Shown here: positions 43,126-52,849 of the stretch, in pieces
Layout: each line of letters starts with the position of its first letter
Numbering within the stretch: the first letter of the stretch is position 1
Assembly: GCA_965198325.1 (NCBI GenBank)
Contig: CBDAPE010000014.1
Location: forward strand, 310,001 to 374,000
Direction: 5' to 3'
DNA length: 64,000 nucleotides
From: CBDAPE01 sp965198325
Lineage (GTDB): Bacteria; Pseudomonadota; Alphaproteobacteria; UBA828; JAPUJA01
The notes under the pieces: model-generated
Told to the model about the DNA's origin: nothing
What the model saw: only the letters and a program-made list of their open reading frames with translations
Database searches by the model: none
Program-made: the position numbers and the translations under genes

Positions 43126-44202
43126 ATGAGCGAAGCCTCCGCCAGTTACCCCGTCCCGACCCATGATCTCAATTATGACGGTCGGACCGGCGCCCTGTTG
43201 CACATCGTTCTCGTCAATCTGGCCCTGGCGACCCTGACGCTGACCGTCTATCGGTTTTGGGCCCGGACCCGGGTGCGGCAGTTCCTATGGAGCGGCATTC
43301 GCTTTCTCGACGACCGGGTGGAATATGCGGGGCGCGCCCGCGAGCTGTTTTTCGGCGCACTAATCGTCGTCGTCATTTTCGTGCCCGTGATTTTTTTCTA
43401 CGACACACTGCTCGCTCTGGTCGCCGCCCGCCATTCGCTGACTTTCTACGCCCTGCAGACTATCTACCTACCGCTCGTGTTCTGGCTCATGGCCTTCGCG
43501 TCTTATCGGGCGCGCCGCTATCGCCTTAGCCGCACTCTGTGGCGAGGCGTGCGCGCGGGACAGACAGGCTCGGCCACGGCCTATGCGTTTTTGTGGCTGG
43601 CCCTGGGTTTCGCCACGATTTTGACCGCTGGCCTGTTGCTGCCGTTCCGCAACGCCGCCCTCTACCGCTACCGTATGAACCACAGCTGGTTCGGCGATCG
43701 GGCGTTCGAGAGCGACGCCCGCGGTCTCGATCTCCTCTGGGTCTGGCTCGGCTGCTGGATTCTGGCCCTACCGACACTGGGACTGCTCTATCTAGCTTAC
43801 AGGGCTCGGGAGATTCGCTATTTCGCGGAGCGAACCCGTTTCGGGACGCTTGAATTCCGATCGACGATCGGGGTCAAGGATCTGATCCTGATCTACCTGC
43901 CTTATGTTCCCGCGGCCCTTCTCAGCGTCGCCGCCTACGTACTGTTCGTTTGGTTGCTCCCCGGTTTTTCAATCGAAGCCATTACGCTTCAGGCATCGCT
44001 GCTCTACGCAGCCTTTCTGATCGTCTTCGTCACGCTGTTCGGGATTGCCCGCCTCCTGGTCGTTCATCGTTTCATTGGCCGGTTCTGCCATCGGCTGATG
44101 ATAACGGGAGACCAGGATTTCGGAACCGTGGCCGCCCGGCCGCAGACCCGCCTGCGTTTCGGCGAGGGTCTCGCGGACGCCCTCGATCTGGGCGGGGTGT
44201 GA
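43126..44202 (+). CDS. DUF898 (YjgN-like) membrane protein
   Basis: The 358-residue protein has six or more membrane segments and the DUF898 pattern: YDGRTGALLHIVLVNLALAT, LTVYRFWARTRVRQFLW, then ALYRYRMNHSWFGDRAFES and RAREIRYFAERTRFGTLEFRS. Function unknown. Start at ATG 43126. The M48 protease gene begins 4 bp after the stop, so the two are likely co-transcribed; this pairing suggests a membrane quality-control role, which is inference. Confidence 0.88.
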   Translation: MSEASASYPVPTHDLNYDGRTGALLHIVLVNLALATLTLTVYRFWARTRVRQFLWSGIRFLDDRVEYAGRARELFFGALIVVVIFVPVIFFYDTLLALVAARHSLTFYALQTIYLPLVFWLMAFASYRARRYRLSRTLWRGVRAGQTGSATAYAFLWLALGFATILTAGLLLPFRNAALYRYRMNHSWFGDRAFESDARGLDLLWVWLGCWILALPTLGLLYLAYRAREIRYFAERTRFGTLEFRSTIGVKDLILIYLPYVPAALLSVAAYVLFVWLLPGFSIEAITLQASLLYAAFLIVFVTLFGIARLLVVHRFIGRFCHRLMITGDQDFGTVAARPQTRLRFGEGLADALDLGGV

Positions 44203-44206
44203 GGGC

Positions 44207-45295
44207 ATGGCGGACTATTCGGGCCAATATTTCTCCGGCCGCCTGGCCGTCGGCGAGGACGTGCGGATCCGACTGGGCGCCGACGGTCTCGAGGTCATCG
44301 TACCTGGTGGTCCAGCACAAGAATCCTGGCCCTATGATGCGTTGCGGCTGGTCGATCGCAATCACCTGGACGAACGGATATGTCTAGCAAGGGATGTGGG
44401 CAGCGGGGCTCGGCTCGACATCCTCGCACCCCAAGCGCTGGCTGCGCTTTACGAGCGCGCCCCCCGGCTTCGCCCCCCCGGCCCGTTCCAGCGCCAGACG
44501 CTCCGGTTCGTCGCGATCTGGGCGGCGGGTCTGGGCGCGCTTGCCGTTGCGGTGCTGTTCGGGATCTCTCTTCTGACATCGGGAATCGCAAGCCTTGTCT
44601 CGCCTCATTGGGAGGAGAGTGTCGGCAGCGAAGTCGTCGAGTCGCTTGGCGGACTTCTGGCGAGAGAGGGCGAAGAGGCACGGTTCTGCGAATCCCGGCC
44701 GGCAAGGCGCGCCCTGGATCGACTGACAGCTCGGTTGATGCAGGGGCGAGAGCTTCCCTACGACCTGAAGGTCCGGATTCTCGATGTATCGCTCGTCAAC
44801 GCACTGGCGGTTCCGGGCGGCAACGTCGTCCTGTTGCGGGGCTTGATCGATGAGGCACAGTCTCCGGACGAGGTTGCCGGCGTGCTGGCCCACGAGTTGG
44901 GTCATGTCATCGAGCGCCATCCCCTGGAGGGTTGGATAAGAGCCGCGGGCGTTGCCGCCTTGTTCGATCTGTTCGCCGGGGCATCGGGCGGCGCGACCGC
45001 GATCACCGGTATTTCGGAAAGCCTGATAATCCTTTCCCACAGCCGCCAGGACGAGCGCGCCGCCGATCTGCTCGCGCTCGACATGCTGGGTTTGGCCGGT
45101 TTGCGGCGCGACGGCATCGCGACATTCTTCGAACGGCTGTCAAAGGAAGTGGCTTACGACGGCGAGGTCCCGGATTATTTCTCGACGCATCCCACACATG
45201 GGGATCGAGCAGCGGCGGCCCGGGCCGGCGGCGATGGCGGAGGGTCTGCGATGTCGACGGGGGAGTGGGAGGCGGTTCAGGCGATCTGCGACTGA
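44207..45295 (+). CDS. M48-family metalloprotease, membrane-anchored
   Basis: The 362-residue product has an N-terminal domain of ~95 residues and one membrane helix (FVAIWAAGLGALAVAVLFGI, near 101-120). A zinc-peptidase domain follows, with HELGH at 229-233 (His229, Glu230, His233) and the third-ligand region SRQDERAADLLALDML. DYFSTHPTHGDR near the end is typical of M48. It probably degrades or trims envelope proteins. Its last 19 bp overlap the convergent rlmN gene. Confidence 0.92.
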   Translation: MADYSGQYFSGRLAVGEDVRIRLGADGLEVIVPGGPAQESWPYDALRLVDRNHLDERICLARDVGSGARLDILAPQALAALYERAPRLRPPGPFQRQTLRFVAIWAAGLGALAVAVLFGISLLTSGIASLVSPHWEESVGSEVVESLGGLLAREGEEARFCESRPARRALDRLTARLMQGRELPYDLKVRILDVSLVNALAVPGGNVVLLRGLIDEAQSPDEVAGVLAHELGHVIERHPLEGWIRAAGVAALFDLFAGASGGATAITGISESLIILSHSRQDERAADLLALDMLGLAGLRRDGIATFFERLSKEVAYDGEVPDYFSTHPTHGDRAAAARAGGDGGGSAMSTGEWEAVQAICD

Positions 45296-46425
45296 GCGGG
45301 GGTTGACCCCGCTCCCGGGCGGACACGGCGCTCACGCACGCTGTCCGACTTGAGCTGGCCGCAGGCGGCGAGGATGTCGCGCCCCCGGGGCGCGCGGACG
45401 GGCGCCGAATAGCCCGCCTTGTTGACGATCGCGGCGAAGGCCTCGATCGCGTCTGGCTCTGAACACTCGTAAGGTGCCCCGGGCCAGGGGTTGAACGGGA
45501 TCAGGTTGACTTTGGCCGGAATCCCCGCGATCAGGCGGACGAGTTCCCTTGCATCGGCCGGCGAATCGTTCACGCCCTTGAGCAGGACATATTCGAAGGT
45601 GATACGCCGGGCATTGGTTGCGCCGGGGTAGGCGCGGGCGGCGGCGAGCAGTTCCGCAATCGGATATTTGCGGTTGATCGGCACCAGCTCGTCACGCAGC
45701 TCATCGCGCACGGCGTGAAGCGAAATCGCGAGCTGGACGCCCAGTTCCCGCCCGCAGCGCTCCATCCCGGGTACCACACCCGCGGTCGAGAGCGTAATCC
45801 GCCGTCTCGAGATGGCGATGCCCTCATTGTCCATGGCAATTCGGAGCGCGGCAGCGACGTTATCGAAATTATAGAGGGGCTCGCCCATGCCCATCATCAC
45901 GATGTTCGAAATCCGGCGCTGCCCCGAAGGCGAAGGCCATTCGCCAAAGGCATCCCGGGCCACGAGGATCTGGGCGGCGATCTCGCCTGCGCTGAGGTTG
46001 CGCACGAGGCGCTGGGTGCCCGTGTGGCAGAATTTGCAGGTCAGCGTGCAGCCGACCTGGCTGGAGAGGCACAGCGCGCCGCGATCGGTTTCGGGGATGT
46101 AGACCGTCTCGACTTCCTGGCCGCCGGCGAAGCGAAGCAGCCATTTCCGGGTGTTGTCTTCCGATGTCTGGGTACGGACAATCGCCGGTCGCTCGGCGTG
46201 ATAGCGCGCAGCCAGCTCTGCACGCAAGCCCTTGTCAATGGTCGTCATTGCCTCGAAATCCTGCGCGCCGCGATGATAGAGCCAGTGCCAGAGCTGCTTC
46301 GCACGAAGCCGCGCTTTTCGCGGCGATTCGCCGAGGCGCTCCATCTCCGTCGCCAACTCGGCGCGGGACAGTCCGATCAGGTTCCTACGATCGTTTGGCG
46401 CGCGGTCGGGCGATGCATCGGTCAT
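45277..46425 (-). CDS. rlmN: Dual-specificity 23S rRNA/tRNA adenine-C2 methyltransferase RlmN
   Basis: This radical SAM enzyme methylates A2503 of 23S rRNA and A37 of some tRNAs. The 382-residue product has CTLTCKFC at 126-133 (the [4Fe-4S] cysteines 126, 130 and 133), the conserved Cys119 in ALCLSSQ and the C-terminal AACGQL Cys that forms the methyl intermediate. GMGEPLYNFDNV, LSTAGVVPG and ISLHAVRDELRDELVPIN are as in the family. ATG 46425 starts the frame. Confidence 0.96.
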   Translation of the reverse strand: MTDASPDRAPNDRRNLIGLSRAELATEMERLGESPRKARLRAKQLWHWLYHRGAQDFEAMTTIDKGLRAELAARYHAERPAIVRTQTSEDNTRKWLLRFAGGQEVETVYIPETDRGALCLSSQVGCTLTCKFCHTGTQRLVRNLSAGEIAAQILVARDAFGEWPSPSGQRRISNIVMMGMGEPLYNFDNVAAALRIAMDNEGIAISRRRITLSTAGVVPGMERCGRELGVQLAISLHAVRDELRDELVPINRKYPIAELLAAARAYPGATNARRITFEYVLLKGVNDSPADARELVRLIAGIPAKVNLIPFNPWPGAPYECSEPDAIEAFAAIVNKAGYSAPVRAPRGRDILAACGQLKSDSVRERRVRPGAGSTPAQSQIA

Positions 46426-46554
46426 GGTGCTGATATACGCCCGCCCGGACGGATTTCCAAACCCGGCGCGGGATAAATCGTTTACGCCAATGAGCCGGTT
46501 AATCGGCCCGCTGCTGTCGCGGCTTCGTATTGTGCCAACGGTCTGGGAGCCGCA

Positions 46555-47073
46555 CTAGCCGCTGCAGGAGGAGCGAATTTCGTTGAGCGCGGCTGTCACG
46601 CCCGAGAGGGAATAGGTGTCGAGCGAGTAGGTGCCTTTCCGTGATGTGCCCCGTACGGACAGCGTCGAACCCGCCACCATCGCCTTGATCAGATCCTCGT
46701 CGTCGTCAGTGCTCTTGGTCCAGGCTTTTTCGCCGTCGATGAACAGCATGAAGGTGGATGCACCGATGCTGACCTCGACCTCACTGTCGTCCTGGTAGGG
46801 ATAGCCCGAGGTGACGCTCACGTTCTCGGCGCCGTCCGGCTGGCGAATGATCAGTAGATAGGGCTCGCCGCGCTTGGTGTAATTGCCGGACTGGTTGACC
46901 GGAACACTGTGGATGTAGCAGTAGCGCTCGTCGTTCTCCGCATAGCCGATAAGGTTCCAGTCGCCGAAACTGCCGAGGAATTCCTGTGCCGCCGCCGGAA
47001 GCGCAGCCGCAGGGAGCAGGAGCGCGGCCAAAAGCCAGCGCCGAAGCACGAAAGCGGGGTTCAAGCTCTTCAT
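46555..47073 (-). CDS. IalB-family periplasmic protein
   Basis: The 172-residue product has a signal peptide (RRWLLAALLLPAAALPAAAQ, cleavage near 29). An invasion-associated locus B-like domain follows: FGDWNLIGYAENDERYCYIH, YLLIIRQPDGAENVSVTSGYP, STFMLFIDGEKAWTKS and AMVAGSTLSVRGTSRKGT. IalB proteins are common in alphaproteobacteria, pathogenic or not, and their role is unclear. Two Cys (YCYIH and the C-terminal SSCSG) may form a disulfide. ATG 47073 is the start; upstream frame is queF's neighbour. Confidence 0.85.
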   Translation of the reverse strand: MKSLNPAFVLRRWLLAALLLPAAALPAAAQEFLGSFGDWNLIGYAENDERYCYIHSVPVNQSGNYTKRGEPYLLIIRQPDGAENVSVTSGYPYQDDSEVEVSIGASTFMLFIDGEKAWTKSTDDDEDLIKAMVAGSTLSVRGTSRKGTYSLDTYSLSGVTAALNEIRSSCSG

Positions 47074-47107
47074 GGCGGTACCATAACCTCGCGGCTCAGC
47101 GGGCAAG

Positions 47108-47578
47108 CTAGCCCCGTGCCCGGTAGGTGGGGATTCCCTGATCGGGAATCCAGATGCCCGCGGGCGGTGGTCCGGACTGGTAGAAAACGTCGATCGGGAT
47201 GCCGCCGCGCGGATACCAGTAGCCGCCGATGCGCAGCCAGAGGGGCGCAATCGCCGCCGTGACGCGGTTGGCGACAAGCAGGGTGCAGTCCTCGTGAAAC
47301 GCGCCGTGGTTGCGAAATGACGCCAGGAACAGCTTCAGCGACTTGCTCTCGACCAGCCAGTCGGCGGGCGCGTAATCGATCACGAGATGGGCAAAATCGG
47401 GCTGTCCGGTAACCGGACAGATGGAGGTGAACTCCGGGCAGGAAAAACGCACCAGATAGGGCATTTCGGGGTTGGCGTTGGCGACCCGCTCGAGTGTCGC
47501 CTCGTCGGGCGACGCCGGCAGATCGACGCCATGGCCGAGTTGGCGAAGCTCTTCGAACCGGGGTTGATCGGTCGTCAT
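47108..47578 (-). CDS. queF: NADPH-dependent 7-cyano-7-deazaguanine reductase QueF
   Basis: QueF reduces preQ0 to preQ1 in queuosine synthesis. The 156-residue product is the short, unimodular type with RFSCPEFTSICPVTGQPDF: nucleophile Cys54 and the catalytic Asp61. ESKSLKLFLASFRNHGAFHE follows (the QueF motif). The C-terminus ends PRGGIPIDVFYQSG. It is followed on the same strand by ialB and preceded 7 bp upstream by an RNA methyltransferase gene. Confidence 0.97.
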   Translation of the reverse strand: MTTDQPRFEELRQLGHGVDLPASPDEATLERVANANPEMPYLVRFSCPEFTSICPVTGQPDFAHLVIDYAPADWLVESKSLKLFLASFRNHGAFHEDCTLLVANRVTAAIAPLWLRIGGYWYPRGGIPIDVFYQSGPPPAGIWIPDQGIPTYRARG

Positions 47579-47585
47579 CGGGGTC

Positions 47586-48119
47586 TTATTTCCTCCTGCG
47601 CCGGCGCGGTTCGCCGAATTCGTGATCGGGCAAGGGCTCGGGCATCGCGAACTCCGAGACCGGGCGGGCCGGGTAGCGCCCCAGGGTCAACATGCGATCA
47701 TACATCACGATCGCGCCGCAAACTCCGAGATTGATACTGAATTTCGTCGGAATTTTGACCAGACGGTCGCACCGCGCGATCAGCGCGTCGGAAAGATCAC
47801 CGCGTTCGGGACCGAGTACGTAGGCAGCGCAGGCTGGATGGCGAAAGACCGGAAGGTCTTGCGCACCGTCGACCCGCTCGATGCCGACCAGCTTGCAGCC
47901 GTCGGGCAGACGCAGGTCGGCAACCCGCTCGAACTCGTAAAACGGAAGCTGGTCCGGGGTCTTCGCGGTATCGGAAATCGCGTCATCACGAGCGTAGCTT
48001 GCGTCGATGGTGAATACGAAGCTGGCACCGAAGGCATGGGCTGAGCGAAACAGGGTGCCCACGTTCATCGCCTTGCTGACCCGCTCGACCCCGATACCGA
48101 AATAGCCGCGCATCGCCAT
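47586..48119 (-). CDS. SpoU/TrmH-family RNA methyltransferase
   Basis: The 177-residue product shows the SPOUT trefoil-knot motifs: GIGVERVSKAMNVGTLFRSAHAFGA (motif 1, with conserved Asn and Arg), AAYVLGPERGDLSDALIARCD (motif 2) and VKIPTKFSINLGVCGAIVMYDR (motif 3, SAM-binding knot). It has a basic C-terminal tail. Target RNA cannot be told from sequence. Start is uncertain: ATG 48119 or 48113, or TTG 48128. It is immediately upstream of queF on the same strand. Confidence 0.88.
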   Translation of the reverse strand: MAMRGYFGIGVERVSKAMNVGTLFRSAHAFGASFVFTIDASYARDDAISDTAKTPDQLPFYEFERVADLRLPDGCKLVGIERVDGAQDLPVFRHPACAAYVLGPERGDLSDALIARCDRLVKIPTKFSINLGVCGAIVMYDRMLTLGRYPARPVSEFAMPEPLPDHEFGEPRRRRRK

Positions 48120-48336
48120 ACGGTGCAATCGCAGGTGACGTTAGGCAAGCACTTTTGCGATCCAGGAGGCTGGACAGAATTGCCAAACCGAGTCAAGTGG
48201 CTAGCCAAGAGAGTCGCGACGGGATGTTATGCCATGTTCTTGAGGCGGCCTGGATAAACTGCTTTTGAATCCGCGAGATTCGAGGCGGCTTGGAGTCATG
48301 ACTGCCGATTAAGCGGCAAACGGTCTGGACTCCCTA

Positions 48337-48342
48337 TATAAT
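48337..48342 (+). promoter_or_regulatory. Candidate -10 box upstream of glnD
   Basis: TATAAT (within CTATATAATAG) lies 78 bp before the glnD start; no good -35 box is seen at the right distance. A 5-bp inverted repeat (TGCCG/CGGCA, 48303-48318) lies just upstream. The rest of the 48120-48419 gap shows no gene. Confidence 0.35.
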
Positions 48343-48419
48343 AGAGAGATCGGAACGCGGCGCAGGCCGGCGGTGCGACCGCTCCTTGCAATGCGCCGGC
48401 GATCCGCTCCTAATGAAGT

Positions 48420-51166
48420 ATGGTCAGGCTCTTCCGCAAACGAGAGATCATCGACGCCCGCGCCCTCGCGCGTGCCCTGGTGGATGCCGAGGGAGGGGCT
48501 TCGCAATTGGCGGCTTTCAAGGCAGCCTTCAGCAAAGGCCGGGTGGTTGTGCATCAGCGCCTCGAGGCGGGTGAGCGGGGCGCATCGGTCGTCGCAGCGA
48601 ACAGCTACCTGATCGATCGCCTGCTGGTCTGTCTGCTCGATCTCGCGGCCCGGGAGAGCGGACTGGGGACCGCGTCGGTCTCGGTGATCGCCGTCGGAGG
48701 CTACGGTCGAGCTGAACTCGCGCCCTATTCGGACATCGACCTGCTGTTCCTCTTCGAGGCCGGGCCCAATACGGCCGGCGAGCAATTCGTCGAATTCACC
48801 TTGCACCGCCTGTGGGACCTGGGCCTGTCCGTCGGGCATGCGGCCCGAACACTCGACGATTGCCTCGCCCGGGCCCGTGCCGACATGACGATCCGGACCA
48901 GCTTGCTCGAAGCCCGCCCCTTGTGGGGCGCCGACGACTTGTTTGCCACACTGCGAGAGCGCTTCTTCGCAGACATCGTGGCGGGCAGCGAGAGTGCGTT
49001 CATTGCGGCCAAGCTCGATGAACGCGGCGCGCGCCATCGCAAGACAGGCGATTCCCGCTACGTTCTTGAGCCCAACGTCAAGGAAGGCAAGGGCGGCCTG
49101 CGCGACCTGCATACACTCTATTGGATCGGCAAATATCTCTATCGGGTGGAATGGTTTCGAGACCTAGTGGGGCGCGGCGTTCTCACGAGCGCGGAGTACC
49201 GCCGGTTCGCCAAGGCCGAGGAGTTCTTCTGGCGGGTCCGCGCCCATCTCCACGTTTTGGCGGGGGCGCGGAAGAGAGGCTGAGCTTTGACGTTCAGCCC
49301 GAAATCGCCCGGCGCATGGGCTACGACGAGGAGAGTGTCAACGACGCCGTCTCGCATTTCATGAAGGATTATTTTCTCGCCGCGAAGAATGTCGGCGATC
49401 TGACGCGGATTTTCGTGGCCCAGCTCGAAGCGGAACATCAGCGGGCCGCGCCCGGACACAGCGAAGGCAAGGGGCTGGCGCTGAAGGATGCCGACGGACT
49501 CATTGTCGAAGGTGGCCGGGTCACGGTGGCGACCGAGACCGCATTCGCCGAACGCCCGGTGCGAATTCTACGGCTTTTTCACCTTGCCCAGGAGCAGGGC
49601 CTCGACATTCATCCCAAGGCGCTCCGCCTGATCCAGCAAATCCGTAAGAAATTCGGTCCGGGGCTGCGTGCCGACCCTGAGGCAGGTCGTCTGTTCGTCG
49701 AGATGCTGACCTCGCCAAATGATCCCGAGACGGCGCTCCGACGGATGAACGAGGCCGGTGTTCTGGGCCGCATCCTGCCGGAGTTCGGCCGAATCGTCGC
49801 CCAAGCTCAGCATGACATATACCATGTTTATACCGTCGACGAGCACAGCATCCGGGCGGTCGGCGTGCTGGCGGACATCGAACGCGGTGACCTGGCAGAA
49901 GACCTGCCACTTGCCAGTGAAGTAGTGCACAAAGTGATCTCTCGGCGCGCGCTATATCTCGCCACCCTGCTCCACGACCTGGCCAAGGGCAGCGGTAGCG
50001 ACCATTCCGAGGTCGGCGCACGCATTGCGCTCAAAGTTGGTCGCAGACTTGGCTTCTTGGCGGAAGAGACCGAAACCGTCTCGTGGCTGGTGCTCCATCA
50101 CCTGCGCTTCTCGAACACGGCATTCAAGCGCGATATCAACGACCCCAAAACGGTGAGCGATTTCATCGACGTCGTGCAGTCGGTCGAGCGGCTGCGGTTG
50201 CTGCTCGTGCTCACGGTCGCGGATATCCGAGCGACCGGGCCTGGACGCTGGAACGGCTGGAAGGGTGCGCTGCTTCGCGAACTCTACGCCCGGGCCGAGG
50301 AGCTGCTCTCCGGCGGCCATCAAGCCGAAGCAAAGTCCGCCCGGGTCGCGGCCGCGAAGCGGGCCTTGCGAGAGCGGCTTGCGGACTGGTCCGGGACAGC
50401 CGTGGACGCCCACTTTGCTCGCCTTGACCCGCCCTACTGGTTGAGCGTGGAGGCTGATCGCCAGGAACGCCACGCACGACTTCTGCAAAATGCGAGCCTG
50501 AGCGAGACGGTACGCTTCGCCCTCGAATCCCAGATCGACGAATTCCGCGGCGTCACCGAAATCACGCTCTATGCCGCTGACCACCCGGGGCTGTTTGCCG
50601 AAGTCGCCGGTGCCATGGCGGTCAGCGGGGCGAATATCGTCTATGCCCAGATCTTCACCACCGCGGACGGCATGGCGTTGGATAGTTTCTGGGTGCAGGA
50701 CGCCGTGGGCGATGCACTGACCGAGGTGAAGCGCATGGAGCGGTTGCGCAGCACCCTCGATGCCGCCCTGGCCGGTACGCTGGACTTTAATGACGCGATC
50801 AAACGTCGCCGCAGGCGGGCTCGCCTGCGCGCCCCGGTTGCTGTGACGCCCCGGGTTCTGGTCGACAATCGGGCGAGCAGCCGGCACACCCTGATCGAGG
50901 TTAACGGAGCGGACCGGGTCGGCCTGCTGCACGATGTGACCCGAGCGCTCACCCGGCTGGGGCTCACGATCGCGACCGCCCATATCGCGACCTACGGTGG
51001 ACGCGCCGTCGATGCCTTCTACGTCAAGGATCGTTTTGGTCTGAAGGTGACTCACGAGGAAAAGATCGAGACGATTCGTGCCCGCTTGCTGGTGGCCCTC
51101 GACGATCCGGGCAGCAAGGTCCCAACGCCGGCCCCACGACGCGGGGTGCGGTCAGCGACCGGCTAA
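48420..51166 (+). pseudogene. glnD: Bifunctional uridylyltransferase/uridylyl-removing enzyme GlnD, one-base frameshift near 49265
   Basis: GlnD senses glutamine and adds or removes UMP on PII. ATG 48420 starts a frame with the nucleotidyltransferase motif GGYGRAELAPYSDIDLLFL and NVKEGKGGLRDLHTLYWIGK. It stops at TGA 49281, just after FFWRVRAHLHVLAG. The rest lies in another frame from about 49268 (AEERLSFDVQPEIARRMGY). It has the HD domain (LLHDLAKGSGSDHSEVG) and two ACT domains (TLYAADHPGLFAEVAGAMAV and IEVNGADRVGLLHDVTRAL), ending at 51166. One missing base in the G-rich GCGGGGGCGCGG tract would restore about 915 residues, the normal length. A sequencing error is the simplest reading. Confidence 0.85.
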
Positions 51167-51216
51167 GCTCCGTGGCGCCGCTTTCCCGCTGCGCAAAAAT
51201 CCTTTAGACCACAATA

Positions 51217-52782
51217 ATGGCGTTGCTTCGATTCTCCGCCACGGTGGGCGGCTACACCATGGTGTCGCGGATACTCGGATTCGCCCGGGATATCCTGATT
51301 GCCGCCCTGATTGGGGCCAGTCCCGTGGCCGACGCGTTCTTCGTGGCCTTCAAGATCCCCAACCTGCTGCGCCGGCTGTTCGCCGAAGGAGCGTTCAACC
51401 TCGCCTTCGTACCGCTCTATGCGGGGCATCTGGAGAAGGAAGGCGAGGCTTCTGCGAAGGCGTTCGCGGAAGCCGCGCTTGCCGTTCTGCTGTGGATGCT
51501 GGTCGCGGTAGTCGGCTTGGCGGAAGCGATCCTGCCGTGGTTGATGTACGGCCTCGCACCGGGCTTCGCCAGCGATCCAGCAAAATTCGCACTCGCCGTC
51601 GAGCTGACCCGGATCACCTTTCCTTACATCTTGTTCATCTCGTTGGTCTCCTTGCTGGGTGGGGTGCTCAACTCGCTGCACCGTTTTGCGGCACCAGCGG
51701 CAACGCCGATCCTGCTCAACATCTGCCTGATTGGAGCCCTGCTCGGCTTTACCGGCATTCTGGAGACATCGGGACATGCGCTTGCCGTCGGCGTCTCGGG
51801 TGCGGGCGTGGTCCAGCTCGTTTGGCTCTACATCGCCTGCCGGCGCGCGGGAGTCTCGCTTCGGCTGCGCCTTCCCCGGCTCACCCCGGGCGTGCGCCAG
51901 CTGTTCGTATTGATGGCGCCGGTCGCGCTAGGCGCCGGGGTCGCGCAGATCAGCGTTCTGGTCGACATGATCTTCGCCTCTCAGATCGACGGTGCGGTCT
52001 CGTTCCTCTACTACGCGGATCGGGTCAACCAGTTGCCGCTCGGCGTCATCGGGGTGGCGATCGGCACGGCGCTGCTACCCCTGCTGAGCCGCCAACTCCG
52101 GGCGGGCGATACCGAGGCGGCAGCCCAGAATCAGAACCGTGCAATCGAGATCGCCTGCCTGTTAACCCTGCCGGCGGCGACCGCCCTGATGGTGATCGCC
52201 GCGCCGATCATCGCCGTTCTGTTCGAGCGCGGCGCCTTCGGTGCTGCGGAAAGTTCGGCCACCGCTTGGGCGCTCGTGGCGTATGCCGGAGGCTTGCCCG
52301 CCTTCGTTCTGATCAAGGTTCTCGTACCTGGTTTTTTCGCTCGGGAGGAGCCCAAGACGCCGGTCCGGATCGCGATCGCTTGCATGTTGGTCAACGTCGC
52401 GCTTAATGCCGTCCTGATTGGCCCTCTCGGCCATGCCGGGGTGGCCTTGGCAACCAGCCTGTCCGGCTGGCTCAATGTCGCCCTGCTGTACCGCGCGTTG
52501 GGCGCACGCGGCTACCTCGCCGTCGATGCGCGGCTTATCGGCCGATTGCCCCGCATGGTCCTGGCCTGTGCTGCGATGGCGGGTATTCTGTGGTTGCTTG
52601 ACTGGCAGCTGCAGGGCGTTCTGTCTGGCGGGCTTGGCTTGCGGATCGCCGGATTGATCGCCCTGGTTGCTGCGGGTCTGGCAGTCTACGGGATCGTTGC
52701 GCGGCTGAGCGGTGCATTTCGCTTCGACGATCTACGCCGGCAGATGCGCCGACCGCCGGACCAGGAGGCGGGAGCGGCTTGA
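51217..52782 (+). CDS. murJ: Lipid II flippase MurJ
   Basis: MurJ moves lipid II across the inner membrane for peptidoglycan synthesis. The 521-residue product has ~14 membrane segments and MurJ/MviN motifs: TMVSRILGFARDILIAALIG, ADAFFVAFKIPNLLRRLFAEGAF (with the essential Arg residues of the cavity), SFLYYADRVNQLPLGVIGVA and VPGFFAREEPKTPVRIA. ATG 51217 starts 51 bp after glnD; the glnD-murJ-trpS order is common in alphaproteobacteria. Confidence 0.96.
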   Translation: MALLRFSATVGGYTMVSRILGFARDILIAALIGASPVADAFFVAFKIPNLLRRLFAEGAFNLAFVPLYAGHLEKEGEASAKAFAEAALAVLLWMLVAVVGLAEAILPWLMYGLAPGFASDPAKFALAVELTRITFPYILFISLVSLLGGVLNSLHRFAAPAATPILLNICLIGALLGFTGILETSGHALAVGVSGAGVVQLVWLYIACRRAGVSLRLRLPRLTPGVRQLFVLMAPVALGAGVAQISVLVDMIFASQIDGAVSFLYYADRVNQLPLGVIGVAIGTALLPLLSRQLRAGDTEAAAQNQNRAIEIACLLTLPAATALMVIAAPIIAVLFERGAFGAAESSATAWALVAYAGGLPAFVLIKVLVPGFFAREEPKTPVRIAIACMLVNVALNAVLIGPLGHAGVALATSLSGWLNVALLYRALGARGYLAVDARLIGRLPRMVLACAAMAGILWLLDWQLQGVLSGGLGLRIAGLIALVAAGLAVYGIVARLSGAFRFDDLRRQMRRPPDQEAGAA

Positions 52783-52849
52783 CCGGTCCGCGCGCCCGCG
52801 CGATAACAGCGCCGCTGGCGAGCGGCGAGCCGTAACGGGATTCTTCACC

